Source of the DNA: Deltaproteobacteria bacterium
GTDB lineage: Bacteria > Desulfobacterota > Syntrophia > Syntrophales > UBA2210
Length of the DNA: 7,594 nt
Direction of reading: 5' to 3'
Assembly: GCA_016935935.1 (NCBI GenBank)
Contig: JAFGPZ010000146.1
Coordinates: 1 to 7,594, forward strand
Part shown: positions 1 through 6,079 of the stretch, piece after piece
Numbering within the stretch: the stretch's first letter is position 1
Layout of the letters: each line of letters opens with the position of its first letter
Notes under the pieces: model-generated
Databases searched by the model: none
What the model saw: only the letters and a program-made list of their open reading frames with translations
What the model was told of the DNA's origin: nothing
Program-made: the position numbers and the translations under genes

Positions 1-562
1 ATACCGGGATCAGGCATTTATTCCCGGGAAAAAGGGTGAATATCCGGAAAATATCGAAAGTTACAGGGTAACGAAAATGGGGCTGGGTGTTCTTCTCAGA
101 CCCGTTAAAATAAGTGATGAACCATTGCTTAAGGATTTCTTTTATTCTCTTTCAGATAAGAGCCTCTATCGCAGGTTTATTTCAAGGCGAAAAGATATGC
201 CTCATGAGCGCCTCCAATCCTTTACTGTCATTGATTATACGAAGGAGATGATAATACTTGCTGTTGTAGAGAAAGAGGGAAATGAAAAAATCATCGGTAT
301 AGGCCAATACGGCATAGAGGAAAAGAGTCACTCGGCAGAAGTAGCATTTGCTGTGGTGGATAATTATCATAACAAGGGGATAGCCACGGAAATACTTTCT
401 TACCTGACCTACCTGGCAAAGCGACGGGGGCTACTTGGTTTCACCGCAGAGGTGTTAGTGGAGAACAAACCGATGCTTCGGGTGTTTGAGAAAATGGGCT
501 TTGATATTCAAAAGAGAATTATGGCTGGAGTGTGTGAACTGAAAATGGCATTTAAGGAGTAG
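1..562 (+). CDS. C-terminal part of a GNAT-fusion protein, probably acetyl-CoA hydrolase/transferase-GNAT (5' partial)
   Basis: The first full codon is at base 2. The frame is open from the window edge to the TAG at 560-562, giving 186 visible residues. An internal ATG at 77 would give a 161-residue protein, but the 25 codons before it are uninterrupted and read like a linker (YRDQAFIPG, then YPEN), and no good Shine-Dalgarno precedes that ATG. The rest is a GNAT domain: LLRPV and SDEPLL near its start, SLSDKSLYRRF, MPHERLQ, then the acetyl-CoA-binding motif A in HNKGIATEIL and a closing VFEKMGF. This is the GNAT type found at the C-terminus of Pat/PatZ protein acetyltransferases and of acetyl-CoA hydrolase/transferase fusions. 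The linker favours the latter, from memory of the family. Likely roles are acyl-CoA hydrolysis or CoA transfer by the missing N-terminal part and lysine acetylation by the GNAT part. The GNAT call is firm, but the fusion partner is inferred because it lies outside the window. Confidence 0.8.
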   Translation, partial: YRDQAFIPGKKGEYPENIESYRVTKMGLGVLLRPVKISDEPLLKDFFYSLSDKSLYRRFISRRKDMPHERLQSFTVIDYTKEMIILAVVEKEGNEKIIGIGQYGIEEKSHSAEVAFAVVDNYHNKGIATEILSYLTYLAKRRGLLGFTAEVLVENKPMLRVFEKMGFDIQKRIMAGVCELKMAFKE

Positions 563-568
563 ACCGGG

Positions 569-2689
569 ATGATAGAACCAGATTATCACAGCATGAAATA
601 TTTATTTGAGCCTCGTTCCATTGCTATTGTGGGGGCATCCTACAATGAGGATAAGATTGGATATAAGGTGACGCAGAACATTATTAACGGTGGATATAAA
701 GGGCGCATATATCCCATCAACCCGCAGGGAGGAGAAATACTTGGCGTACCCGTCCATAAGAAGGTTGAAGATGTGGAGCAGGATATCGATCTCGCATGCA
801 TTGTGGTTCCTGCAAAATACGTATTCGATGTAATCAAGAGTTGCGCCAAAAAAAATGTTAAAAACAGTCTGATCATAACATCTGGTTTTTCTGAGGTAGG
901 TAACATAGATGAAGAAAATAAAATTAAAAACTATGCCAACGCACATGGTATGCGTATCATGGGTCCGAATATGTTTGGTTTGTATTCTTATTCCTCGTCT
1001 TTGAACGCTACATTTAGTCCTCCAGGTATAATACCTGGAGGTGTGGCAATCATTACTCAAAGCGGAGCTCTTGGACTTGCAATGATCGGAAAGACAGCCG
1101 TTGAAAACATGGGGCTTTCCTCTATCTGCTCTGTAGGAAACAAATGCGATATAGATGAGGCTGATCTTCTGGAATATCTGGTGCCCCACGAGGAGACGAA
1201 GGTAATACTCATGTATATAGAGGGCGTGAGAAACGGAGAGAGATTGATCCAAGCCCTGAGGAAGGCCACACAGAAAAAGCCTGTTATCGTCATTAAATCT
1301 GGCCGGTCAAAACGTGGAGCAGCCGCTGCTGCATCACATACGGGGTCCCTTGCCGGAGCGGACAATGTCTTTGACGCCATTATGAAACAATGTGGTGTAT
1401 TACGGGCAGAATCGGTAAGAGATGCCTTCACTTGGTGTAAGTATATCTCTAACAACCCTCCTCCCTCTGGGAAGGAAGTGGTAATTGTTACCAATGGTGG
1501 TGGAATTGGCGTGTTAGAGACCGATGCTTGTGAGAAATATGGAGTATCGCTGTATGATAATACGAACAAACTGAAGGAAATATTTTCGACAGTTACTCCT
1601 GATTTCGGTTCACTGAAGAATCCAATTGATATAACTGGTGGGGCTCAGTCACAGCATTATGACGAGGCCTTGGGTGCTGCCCTGGAATGTGACAATATTC
1701 ATGCCGTGCTTGCTCTGTACTGTGAAACGGCAGTATTTGATTCGGAAAAGTTGCCAGAGATGGTGAGGAGGAATTACGAAAATTACAAAAAGAAAAAAAA
1801 ACCAATCCTGTTTTCTCTCTTTGGCGGGCAAAAGATGGAAGAGGCAGTGACAAAACTTGGTCAGGAAAATATACCAGTCTTCAGTAATACCGACGATTCG
1901 GTTTCACCCCTGGGAGCGATATATACTTATAAAAACTATCTTGAGACACACTCTGATGACATTGATGACGTTGATCTCGATGTTTGTGCCATTAATGAAA
2001 TTGTAAAAAAGGCGAAAGATGAGGATCGTTTCTTTTTGCTTACAAATGAAGCCCAAAGTATAATGAATATTGCCGGCGTTCCAATTCCTCGTACAGTCAT
2101 TGCTTCGTCACTTGAAGGAGCCGTGGAAGGTGCTGAAGGCATGGGGTATCCGGTGGTAATGAAGGTTGTCTCCAAGGATATTATACACAAAAGTGACGCC
2201 GGCGGGGTGGCAATAAATCTGCTTAATAAGAAAGAGGTTGTAGATGCCTACGAGGCTATAATGCGAAGCTGCAAAATAAAGGTCCCGGGGGCCCTCATTC
2301 AGGGTATAGAAGTGGCGGAAATGGTACAACCCGGGATAGAGATAATTGCCGGAGCCAAAATAGATCCCTCCTTTGGTCCTATTATTATGGCAGGGCTCGG
2401 GGGCATATATGTTGAGGTGATGAAAGATGTTGCATTCAGAGCCTATCCCCTTAATCGAAGGGAGGTATTATCGATGATTAGTGAAATAAGATCATATTCC
2501 CTTCTGCTGGGCGTGAGAGGAGAAAAGACAAAGGACATCGACAGTCTTGTCGATATTAACCTCAGACTTGGTGCCATTATCCATAAGTGTAAAGGGATTA
2601 GTGACATAGAGGTCAATCCCGTGGTAGTTTATGAACAGGGGAGCGGGGCAAAGGCGGTGGATACCAGAATATTACTTTCAAGAGAGTAG
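569..2689 (+). CDS. ADP-forming acetate/acyl-CoA ligase, fused alpha-beta subunits
   Basis: This 706-residue cytoplasmic enzyme is full length for fused NDP-forming acyl-CoA synthetases, which interconvert acyl-CoA + ADP + phosphate and acid + CoA + ATP. Domains in order: a CoA-binding Rossmann domain (about 8-130, with SIAIVGAS), two succinyl-CoA-ligase-like domains (about 150-455, with TQSGALG at 163-169 and TNGGGIGV at 308-315), an acidic linker (about 460-472), and an ATP-grasp beta part (about 480-704). The catalytic phosphohistidine is His257 in ASHTGSLAG. Glu218 in YIEG and the second histidine, His540 in IIHKSD, are also present, as is the metal-site motif DIEVNP (679-684). PatZ-type acetyltransferases have lost the catalytic histidine, so this protein is probably an active ligase. 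AAGGAG at 554-559, inside the end of the upstream gene, lies 9 bases before the ATG, and only 6 bases separate the two genes, so they are probably cotranscribed. The acyl substrate (acetate or a longer or aromatic acid) cannot be told from sequence. Confidence 0.95.
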   Translation: MIEPDYHSMKYLFEPRSIAIVGASYNEDKIGYKVTQNIINGGYKGRIYPINPQGGEILGVPVHKKVEDVEQDIDLACIVVPAKYVFDVIKSCAKKNVKNSLIITSGFSEVGNIDEENKIKNYANAHGMRIMGPNMFGLYSYSSSLNATFSPPGIIPGGVAIITQSGALGLAMIGKTAVENMGLSSICSVGNKCDIDEADLLEYLVPHEETKVILMYIEGVRNGERLIQALRKATQKKPVIVIKSGRSKRGAAAAASHTGSLAGADNVFDAIMKQCGVLRAESVRDAFTWCKYISNNPPPSGKEVVIVTNGGGIGVLETDACEKYGVSLYDNTNKLKEIFSTVTPDFGSLKNPIDITGGAQSQHYDEALGAALECDNIHAVLALYCETAVFDSEKLPEMVRRNYENYKKKKKPILFSLFGGQKMEEAVTKLGQENIPVFSNTDDSVSPLGAIYTYKNYLETHSDDIDDVDLDVCAINEIVKKAKDEDRFFLLTNEAQSIMNIAGVPIPRTVIASSLEGAVEGAEGMGYPVVMKVVSKDIIHKSDAGGVAINLLNKKEVVDAYEAIMRSCKIKVPGALIQGIEVAEMVQPGIEIIAGAKIDPSFGPIIMAGLGGIYVEVMKDVAFRAYPLNRREVLSMISEIRSYSLLLGVRGEKTKDIDSLVDINLRLGAIIHKCKGISDIEVNPVVVYEQGSGAKAVDTRILLSRE

Positions 2690-2690
2690 A

Positions 2691-2697
2691 GAGGTGG
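2691..2697 (+). promoter_or_regulatory. Ribosome-binding site of the DRTGG-domain gene
   Basis: GAGGTGG lies 5 bases before the ATG at 2703. It supports that start over the ATG at 2699, whose frame reads only three codons (ATG AAT GGA) before TAA. It directly follows the stop of the acyl-CoA ligase, consistent with one transcript. Confidence 0.7.
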
Positions 2698-2702
2698 CAT
2701 GA

Positions 2703-3734
2703 ATGGATAAGTTAATTATAGCTTCTACAAGCAAAAACTCAGGTAAAACAAGCATCATTGTAGGCATGGCAAAGCTTTTAGGTAAAGATTTTGGATACCT
2801 GAAACCCTTCGGCGACAGATTATATTATCGGAAGAAAAGGCTCTGGGATTACGATTCTGCATTAATGGCGGGTGTCTTTAATCTCGAAGAAAATCCCGAA
2901 GATATGAGTATAGGCTTTGAGCACACCAAAGTACGTTATATGTATACCGAAGAGACAATAAAAAATAAATTAACAGAGATGGTTGACGATGCCGGCAATA
3001 AAAAGAATGTTGTTTTTATCGAGGGGCCGCAGAGTATGTCATACGGTTCCTTTGTTCATCTCGACGCATTGTCATTAACCCGCTCCGTCAATGGTAAACT
3101 TATAATAGTGATAAGTGGTGATGAAGGTGCCATTATGGACCACCTTTCATTCATAAAAAAATCCGTTGACATGGCCGGCGTTGATTTTAGAGGTGTCATT
3201 ATAAACAAGGTGCCTGACGTTGAGGATTTTAAGGATTCCTATCTTGACAGTATCAGCCGTATGGGAATCAATGTTATAGGAGTAATGCCCTATAAAACCG
3301 AATTGACTCGTCTTTCAGTTAATAACCTGACAGAACGTTTTTTTGTGAAAGTCATAGCGGGAGAGGAAGGGTTGACTCGGATAATAAAGAATGTATTTAT
3401 TGGAGCAATGAGTGCTGAGGTGGCACTCCAGGAACCAATTTTCAAGAAAAGGGAAAAGCTGATAATAACGGGCGGTGATCGTGATGATATGATCTTAGCT
3501 GCCCTCGAAAGCGATACATCGTGCATTGTTCTCACAAATGATATAGTCCCCAGTTTCAATATAATTGCCAAGGCATCGGAAAAGAATATTCCCCTGCTAC
3601 TTGTGTCTGAGGATACCTATGAGATCGCGAGACAGATCGATTCCATTGAAACGGTATTGACAAAAGATGATCAAGACAAGATAACGATGATAGAGGAATT
3701 GGTTAAGGCAAGCATAGATAAGGGGAAATTATGA
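2703..3734 (+). CDS. BioD-like P-loop / DRTGG-domain protein (phosphotransacetylase N-terminal-like)
   Basis: This 343-residue cytoplasmic protein has two domains. The N-terminal half (about 1-200) is a dethiobiotin-synthetase-like P-loop NTPase: Walker A in STSKNSGKT (8-16), KPFGD (34-38), a Walker-B-like VVFIEGP (103-109) and VIINKVP (165-171), the usual fold-conserved NKV position. The C-terminal half (about 205-320) is a DRTGG domain, whose signature appears as ITGGDRDDMILAAL (255-268). This pairing (COG0857) forms the regulatory N-terminus of long Pta enzymes such as that of E. coli. Here the catalytic phosphate-acetyltransferase domain is absent and the stop is clean, so the protein stands alone. 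It begins 13 bases after the acyl-CoA ligase, with GAGGTGG at 2691-2697 as ribosome-binding site. The ATG at 2699 is dismissed because it meets a stop after three codons. A regulatory or sensing role for the neighbouring acyl-CoA ligase is inferred from context, and no biochemical function can be read directly. Confidence 0.85.
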   Translation: MDKLIIASTSKNSGKTSIIVGMAKLLGKDFGYLKPFGDRLYYRKKRLWDYDSALMAGVFNLEENPEDMSIGFEHTKVRYMYTEETIKNKLTEMVDDAGNKKNVVFIEGPQSMSYGSFVHLDALSLTRSVNGKLIIVISGDEGAIMDHLSFIKKSVDMAGVDFRGVIINKVPDVEDFKDSYLDSISRMGINVIGVMPYKTELTRLSVNNLTERFFVKVIAGEEGLTRIIKNVFIGAMSAEVALQEPIFKKREKLIITGGDRDDMILAALESDTSCIVLTNDIVPSFNIIAKASEKNIPLLLVSEDTYEIARQIDSIETVLTKDDQDKITMIEELVKASIDKGKL

Positions 3735-3806
3735 TTCGGTAAGATAGAAATTAAGTAAAGATAACCTACAGGCGCAGGGTTTCATGGAGGTCAGGGAGAT
3801 AGTTGG

Positions 3807-3950
3807 ATGGATATTCCGTTAGTCCATTTAAGGAAATATAAAACCGGACCACCTGTCCCTGGCCTTTCATTCCCGTCATATACAATCAAAAAAATAAGCA
3901 CTTCTTGCAATACACTAAAATTAGTGCCTTTTAATGAAATACTCGGTTAA
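3807..3950 (+). CDS. Doubtful small ORF, 47 codons
   Basis: The ATG at 3807 opens 47 codons ending in TAA at 3948-3950. An AGGGAG stretch at 3793-3798 sits 8 bases before the start, which is a plausible ribosome-binding site and the main reason to list it. The predicted peptide starts MDIPLVHLRK and contains a GPPVPGL stretch. It has no membrane segment, no recognisable motif and no resemblance to a family I know. The same frame stays open again from 3951 to a TAA at 4038-4040 (29 codons, rich in Trp), so this could be a decayed gene or chance. The ORF also covers the inverted repeats around 3888-3927, which argues against conserved coding. Confidence 0.15.
   Translation: MDIPLVHLRKYKTGPPVPGLSFPSYTIKKISTSCNTLKLVPFNEILG
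3888..3930 (-). terminator. Possible intrinsic terminator acting on the minus strand
   Basis: Read on the minus strand, AAGGCACT begins the element, AGTGCTT closes it, and the following bases are TTATTTTTTT, a U-rich tract in RNA (A7 at 3888-3894 on the + strand). The stem is GCACT/AGTGC with a loop of about 20 bases. A competing hairpin, CACTAA/TTAGTG (3913-3926), uses the same 5' arm. The stem is short and the loop long, so efficiency is uncertain. No minus-strand gene needs a terminator here, so it would only stop antisense transcription. Confidence 0.25.
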
Positions 3951-3960
3951 AAGGTTTACT

Positions 3961-3999
3961 GGCAATGGGAGTTCGAGACGAACAGCTGGGAGTGCTGCC
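3961..3999 (+). other. Nested inverted repeat / possible RNA hairpin upstream of miaB
   Basis: GTTCG (3971-3975) and CGAAC (3979-3983) form a perfect five-base-pair stem around AGA. GGCA (3961-3964) and TGCC (3996-3999) can pair around it, and CAGC/GCTG (3983-3986 and 3994-3997) offers an alternative. There is no T-run afterwards, so it is not an intrinsic terminator. GTTCGAGAC resembles a tRNA T-loop by chance, but no acceptor or anticodon arms are present. It may be an operator or a leader-RNA structure, or simply fortuitous. Confidence 0.25.
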
Positions 4000-4066
4000 G
4001 CTATGTCCATGCGAGGAACTTGAATCATGATTGGCATTAATATAGGCTTGTGCCAGGTTATAACAA

Positions 4067-5389
4067 ATGAGAAATAAATATTTTTATATACACACCTTTG
4101 GCTGCCAGATGAATGTGCACGATTCCGAGCAGATGGGAGAATTGCTCAAAAAATCGGGGTACAAAAAAACGGACGACATGGGGAAAAGCGATCTCATTAT
4201 CATTAACACGTGCAGCGTACGGGCAAAGGCGGAACAAAAGGTATACAGCATGCTGGGGCGGTTAAAGACATTGAAAAAGAAAAATCCCAATATGGTAATA
4301 TGCATTGCAGGATGCCTTGCCCAGCAACTGGGAGTGAAGTACCTAAAAAAAGTTCCCTATCTCGATTTAGTAATAGGTACCCACAATGCTCACCTTCTTC
4401 CCGAGATGGTAAGGGAAGCAGAAACGTGTAGGGTACGCGCTGCGGAAACCGGTTTTCATGGATCCATAAAGTCCATGGACATCCTGGTGCTTCCCGAAGA
4501 CGTTAAAATTACAGCCTTTGTTACCATAATGCAGGGATGCGATAATTTCTGTACCTACTGCATAGTTCCCCATGTACGAGGCAGGGAAAAGAGTCGAGAG
4601 AGTTCTGATGTAATCAAAGAAATAAAGGCACTGGTGACACACGGTGTCAAAGAAGTCACGCTCCTGGGACAGAATGTAAATTCCTATGGGGCTAATCTCC
4701 CCAATGGACAAAATTTTCCTACTCTGTTAAAGGAGATAGGGGAAATTGGTGGTATAGATAGGATACGTTTTACAACTTCTCATCCGAAGGATATCTCCGA
4801 CGAACTCATTGGCTGTTTTTTCTCTATAGGAGCATTATGCGAGCACATTCACCTTCCCGTTCAGTCAGGGTCGGATGACATTTTGAGACGTATGAACAGG
4901 GGTTACACGTCCAAGGATTATCTTGAAAAGGTGGATCACCTTAGGGAAGTCTGCCCCGGAATAAGCATTACATCTGACATAATTGTTGGATTTCCAGGGG
5001 AAAGTGAGGAGGACTTTCAAAAAACAATTGACCTTATGGAAAAAGTAAGGTTTGATAGCACTTTTTCCTTTGGATATTCTGACCGTGCTGGCACTGTTGC
5101 CGAAGGATATGAGAATAAAGTAGCTTCAGATATCAAGACGAAGAGACTTAGCTCTCTTCAGTTGCTTCAGGGAAGGCACACACTGGAGAATAACAGGGCA
5201 ATGCTGGGAGAAGTTACTGAAATACTCGTTGAGGGATTCAGTAAGAATGATCAGGATGAACTCATGGGGAGGACTCGAACGAATAAGATTGTCAATATCA
5301 GGGGAAACAGCAATTTAATCGGGAGGGAATTAAAGGTGAAAATTACAGAAACCTTCATGCATTCCTTGAAAGGGGAATTATTGTCGTAA
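4067..5389 (+). CDS. miaB: tRNA-2-methylthio-N6-isopentenyladenosine-37 methylthiotransferase MiaB
   Basis: This 440-residue radical-SAM enzyme adds the methylthio group to i6A37 of tRNAs that read codons starting with U. The three parts of the family are complete. The N-terminal MTTase domain (about 4-125) has FGCQMN and the auxiliary-cluster cysteines Cys13, Cys49 and Cys83. The radical SAM domain has the CxxxCxxC cysteines Cys158, Cys162 and Cys165 in GCDNFCTYCIVPHVRG, then LLGQNVNSYG (199-208) and HLPVQSGSD (262-270). A C-terminal TRAM domain spans about 377-438. FGCQMNVHDSE and the QNVNSYG/PVQSGS motifs favour MiaB over RimO or MtaB. The start fits the family (MRNKYFYIHTFGCQMN), though the Shine-Dalgarno is weak, with only AGG at 4055-4057 before the ATG. 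The next gene begins 14 bases after its stop, suggesting a two-gene operon. Confidence 0.97.
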   Translation: MRNKYFYIHTFGCQMNVHDSEQMGELLKKSGYKKTDDMGKSDLIIINTCSVRAKAEQKVYSMLGRLKTLKKKNPNMVICIAGCLAQQLGVKYLKKVPYLDLVIGTHNAHLLPEMVREAETCRVRAAETGFHGSIKSMDILVLPEDVKITAFVTIMQGCDNFCTYCIVPHVRGREKSRESSDVIKEIKALVTHGVKEVTLLGQNVNSYGANLPNGQNFPTLLKEIGEIGGIDRIRFTTSHPKDISDELIGCFFSIGALCEHIHLPVQSGSDDILRRMNRGYTSKDYLEKVDHLREVCPGISITSDIIVGFPGESEEDFQKTIDLMEKVRFDSTFSFGYSDRAGTVAEGYENKVASDIKTKRLSSLQLLQGRHTLENNRAMLGEVTEILVEGFSKNDQDELMGRTRTNKIVNIRGNSNLIGRELKVKITETFMHSLKGELLS

Positions 5390-5390
5390 A

Positions 5391-5396
5391 AGGAGG
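5391..5396 (+). promoter_or_regulatory. Strong ribosome-binding site of the bifunctional nuclease gene
   Basis: AGGAGG lies 7 bases before the ATG at 5404 and one base after the miaB stop. It is the best Shine-Dalgarno in the window and fixes this start rather than the in-frame ATG at 5416. Confidence 0.85.
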
Positions 5397-5403
5397 CGAT
5401 AAG

Positions 5404-5904
5404 ATGTTGGTAGAGATGAAAGTATTCGGTTTGGCTGTCGATCCCATAACGAATACTCCCATTGTTATCTTAAAAGATCTTCAGGAAAAGAGTGCTCTCC
5501 CCATATGGATAGGTCTGTTCGAGGCGAGTGCGATAGCGACACAGCTGGAAAAGATCAGACTTTCCAGACCTATGACCCACGATCTCATTCATGAAATGCT
5601 AAAGGTTCTTCGTGTAAAAGTGATGAAAGTTATTATTAATGATCTTAAAAACGATACATTTTTTGCTGTTATTCATCTAATCAGGGATGGAGTCGATGTG
5701 ATGGTTGACTCCCGTCCGAGTGATGCAATTGCGATTGCTCTTCGTGCAGAGGCGCCCATATATGTTGAAGATAAGGTGATCGAAAAGTCTGCAGAGATAA
5801 GCTTCAGTTCAAAAAAGGGGGATATAAATAAATACACAAAGGATCAGTTGAAAGAGTTCCTTGAAAACTTGTCGCCTGAAGATTTTGGAAAGTATAAGAT
5901 GTAG
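5404..5904 (+). CDS. Bifunctional nuclease (DUF151) family protein
   Basis: This 166-residue cytoplasmic protein belongs to the BFN/DUF151 family, the group that includes Thermotoga TM0160 and the plant wound-inducible bifunctional nucleases, for which DNase and RNase activity has been reported. The core domain (about 1-130) shows the family blocks PIVILKD (19-25), LPIWIG.FEASAIA (32-45), MTHDL (57-61) and DSRPSDAIAIALR (102-114), followed by APIYV. A short helical tail with LKEFLENLSPEDFGKYKM ends the protein and is typical of bacterial members. It starts 14 bases after miaB, and this pairing is familiar in deltaproteobacterial genomes, though a shared function with tRNA modification is not established. 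The family assignment is firm. The physiological substrate in bacteria is not well defined, so no gene symbol is given. Confidence 0.92.
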   Translation: MLVEMKVFGLAVDPITNTPIVILKDLQEKSALPIWIGLFEASAIATQLEKIRLSRPMTHDLIHEMLKVLRVKVMKVIINDLKNDTFFAVIHLIRDGVDVMVDSRPSDAIAIALRAEAPIYVEDKVIEKSAEISFSSKKGDINKYTKDQLKEFLENLSPEDFGKYKM

Positions 5905-6075
5905 TGTCATGTTCCACGAATCAGATATTTAATGGTGATTTAGCGATTTAAAGGTGTTAATCTGGATCCCTATCGTTTAACCGAGCCGGTTTGTTGGAAT
6001 GCATCGTTTTGTGGTTCCGCATAAGAAAATAATGAAGCAAATGTGCTGTGATTGTGGTGAAGGCGGAATAGTGAT
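5905..6075. other. Intergenic region between the bifunctional nuclease and xerC
   Basis: These 171 bases hold a two-copy imperfect direct repeat (TTTAATGGTG at 5928-5937 and TTTAAAGGTG at 5947-5956, period 19) and a small AACCG-AGC-CGGTT hairpin at 5979-5991 followed by TTGTT. They also hold a 26-codon ORF that overlaps the xerC start. The hairpin could be a weak terminator for the miaB operon, but the T-run is poor. No convincing promoter for xerC is visible. The xerC ribosome-binding site is probably GGCGG at 6062-6066. Confidence 0.5.
5979..5995 (+). terminator. Weak hairpin, possible terminator after the miaB operon
   Basis: AACCG (5979-5983) and CGGTT (5987-5991) pair perfectly around AGC, and TGTT follows. 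The five-pair stem and interrupted T-tract make it a poor intrinsic terminator. A protein-binding palindrome is an equal possibility. Confidence 0.25.
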
Positions 6076-6079
6076 ATGA
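5999..6079 (+). CDS. Doubtful 26-codon ORF overlapping the xerC start
   Basis: The ATG at 5999 opens 26 codons. The TGA at 6077-6079 overlaps the xerC ATG (6076-6078) in the ATGA arrangement used for translational coupling. The peptide is basic at first (MHRFVVPHKK) and has a cysteine cluster, MCCDCGEGG, near its end. The only plausible Shine-Dalgarno is poor, the peptide is very short, and no family is recognised. It may be a leader ORF or chance. Confidence 0.12.
   Translation: MHRFVVPHKKIMKQMCCDCGEGGIVI

Larger units (their letters stand above)
3735..4066. other. Intergenic region without a recognisable gene, rich in short inverted repeats
   Basis: These 332 bases separate the acyl-CoA module from miaB. 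No tRNA, known riboswitch or gene family is recognised. Visible elements are: GGAC/GTCC arms at 3846-3858; an A7 run at 3888-3894 beside GCACT (3898-3902) and AGTGC (3923-3927); CACTAA-AA-TTAGTG at 3913-3926; and a GTTCG-AGA-CGAAC hairpin at 3971-3983, enclosed by GGCA (3961-3964) and TGCC (3996-3999). The miaB promoter should lie here, but no convincing -35/-10 pair was found. The best weak candidate is TTGAAT (4020-4025) with TATAGG (4041-4046) at a short 15-base spacing. The long gap and the change of function suggest that miaB starts a new transcription unit. Confidence 0.6.

Noticed and set aside
602..1252. 216-codon open frame on the minus strand inside the acyl-CoA ligase gene
   Set aside because: It is fully antisense to a well-conserved gene with all catalytic motifs, its peptide resembles no family, and it has no independent promoter or ribosome-binding evidence. 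It is a shadow of the coding frame.
1057..1569. 170-codon minus-strand open frame
   Set aside because: It lies antisense to the conserved ligase domains (NGGGIGV, ASHTGS). Its Ser/Pro/Thr-rich composition is typical of a reverse-strand shadow.
3971..3983. GTTCGAGAC resembling a tRNA T-arm
   Set aside because: No acceptor stem, D-arm or anticodon arm can be placed around it, and the bases form a simple hairpin instead.
4027..4077. 16-codon ORF overlapping the miaB start, considered as a leader peptide
   Set aside because: It has no Shine-Dalgarno, no codon run or motif typical of leader peptides, and could easily arise by chance.
4210..4431. 73-codon + strand frame within miaB
   Set aside because: It overlaps the MTTase domain of MiaB in another frame and shows no recognisable protein features.
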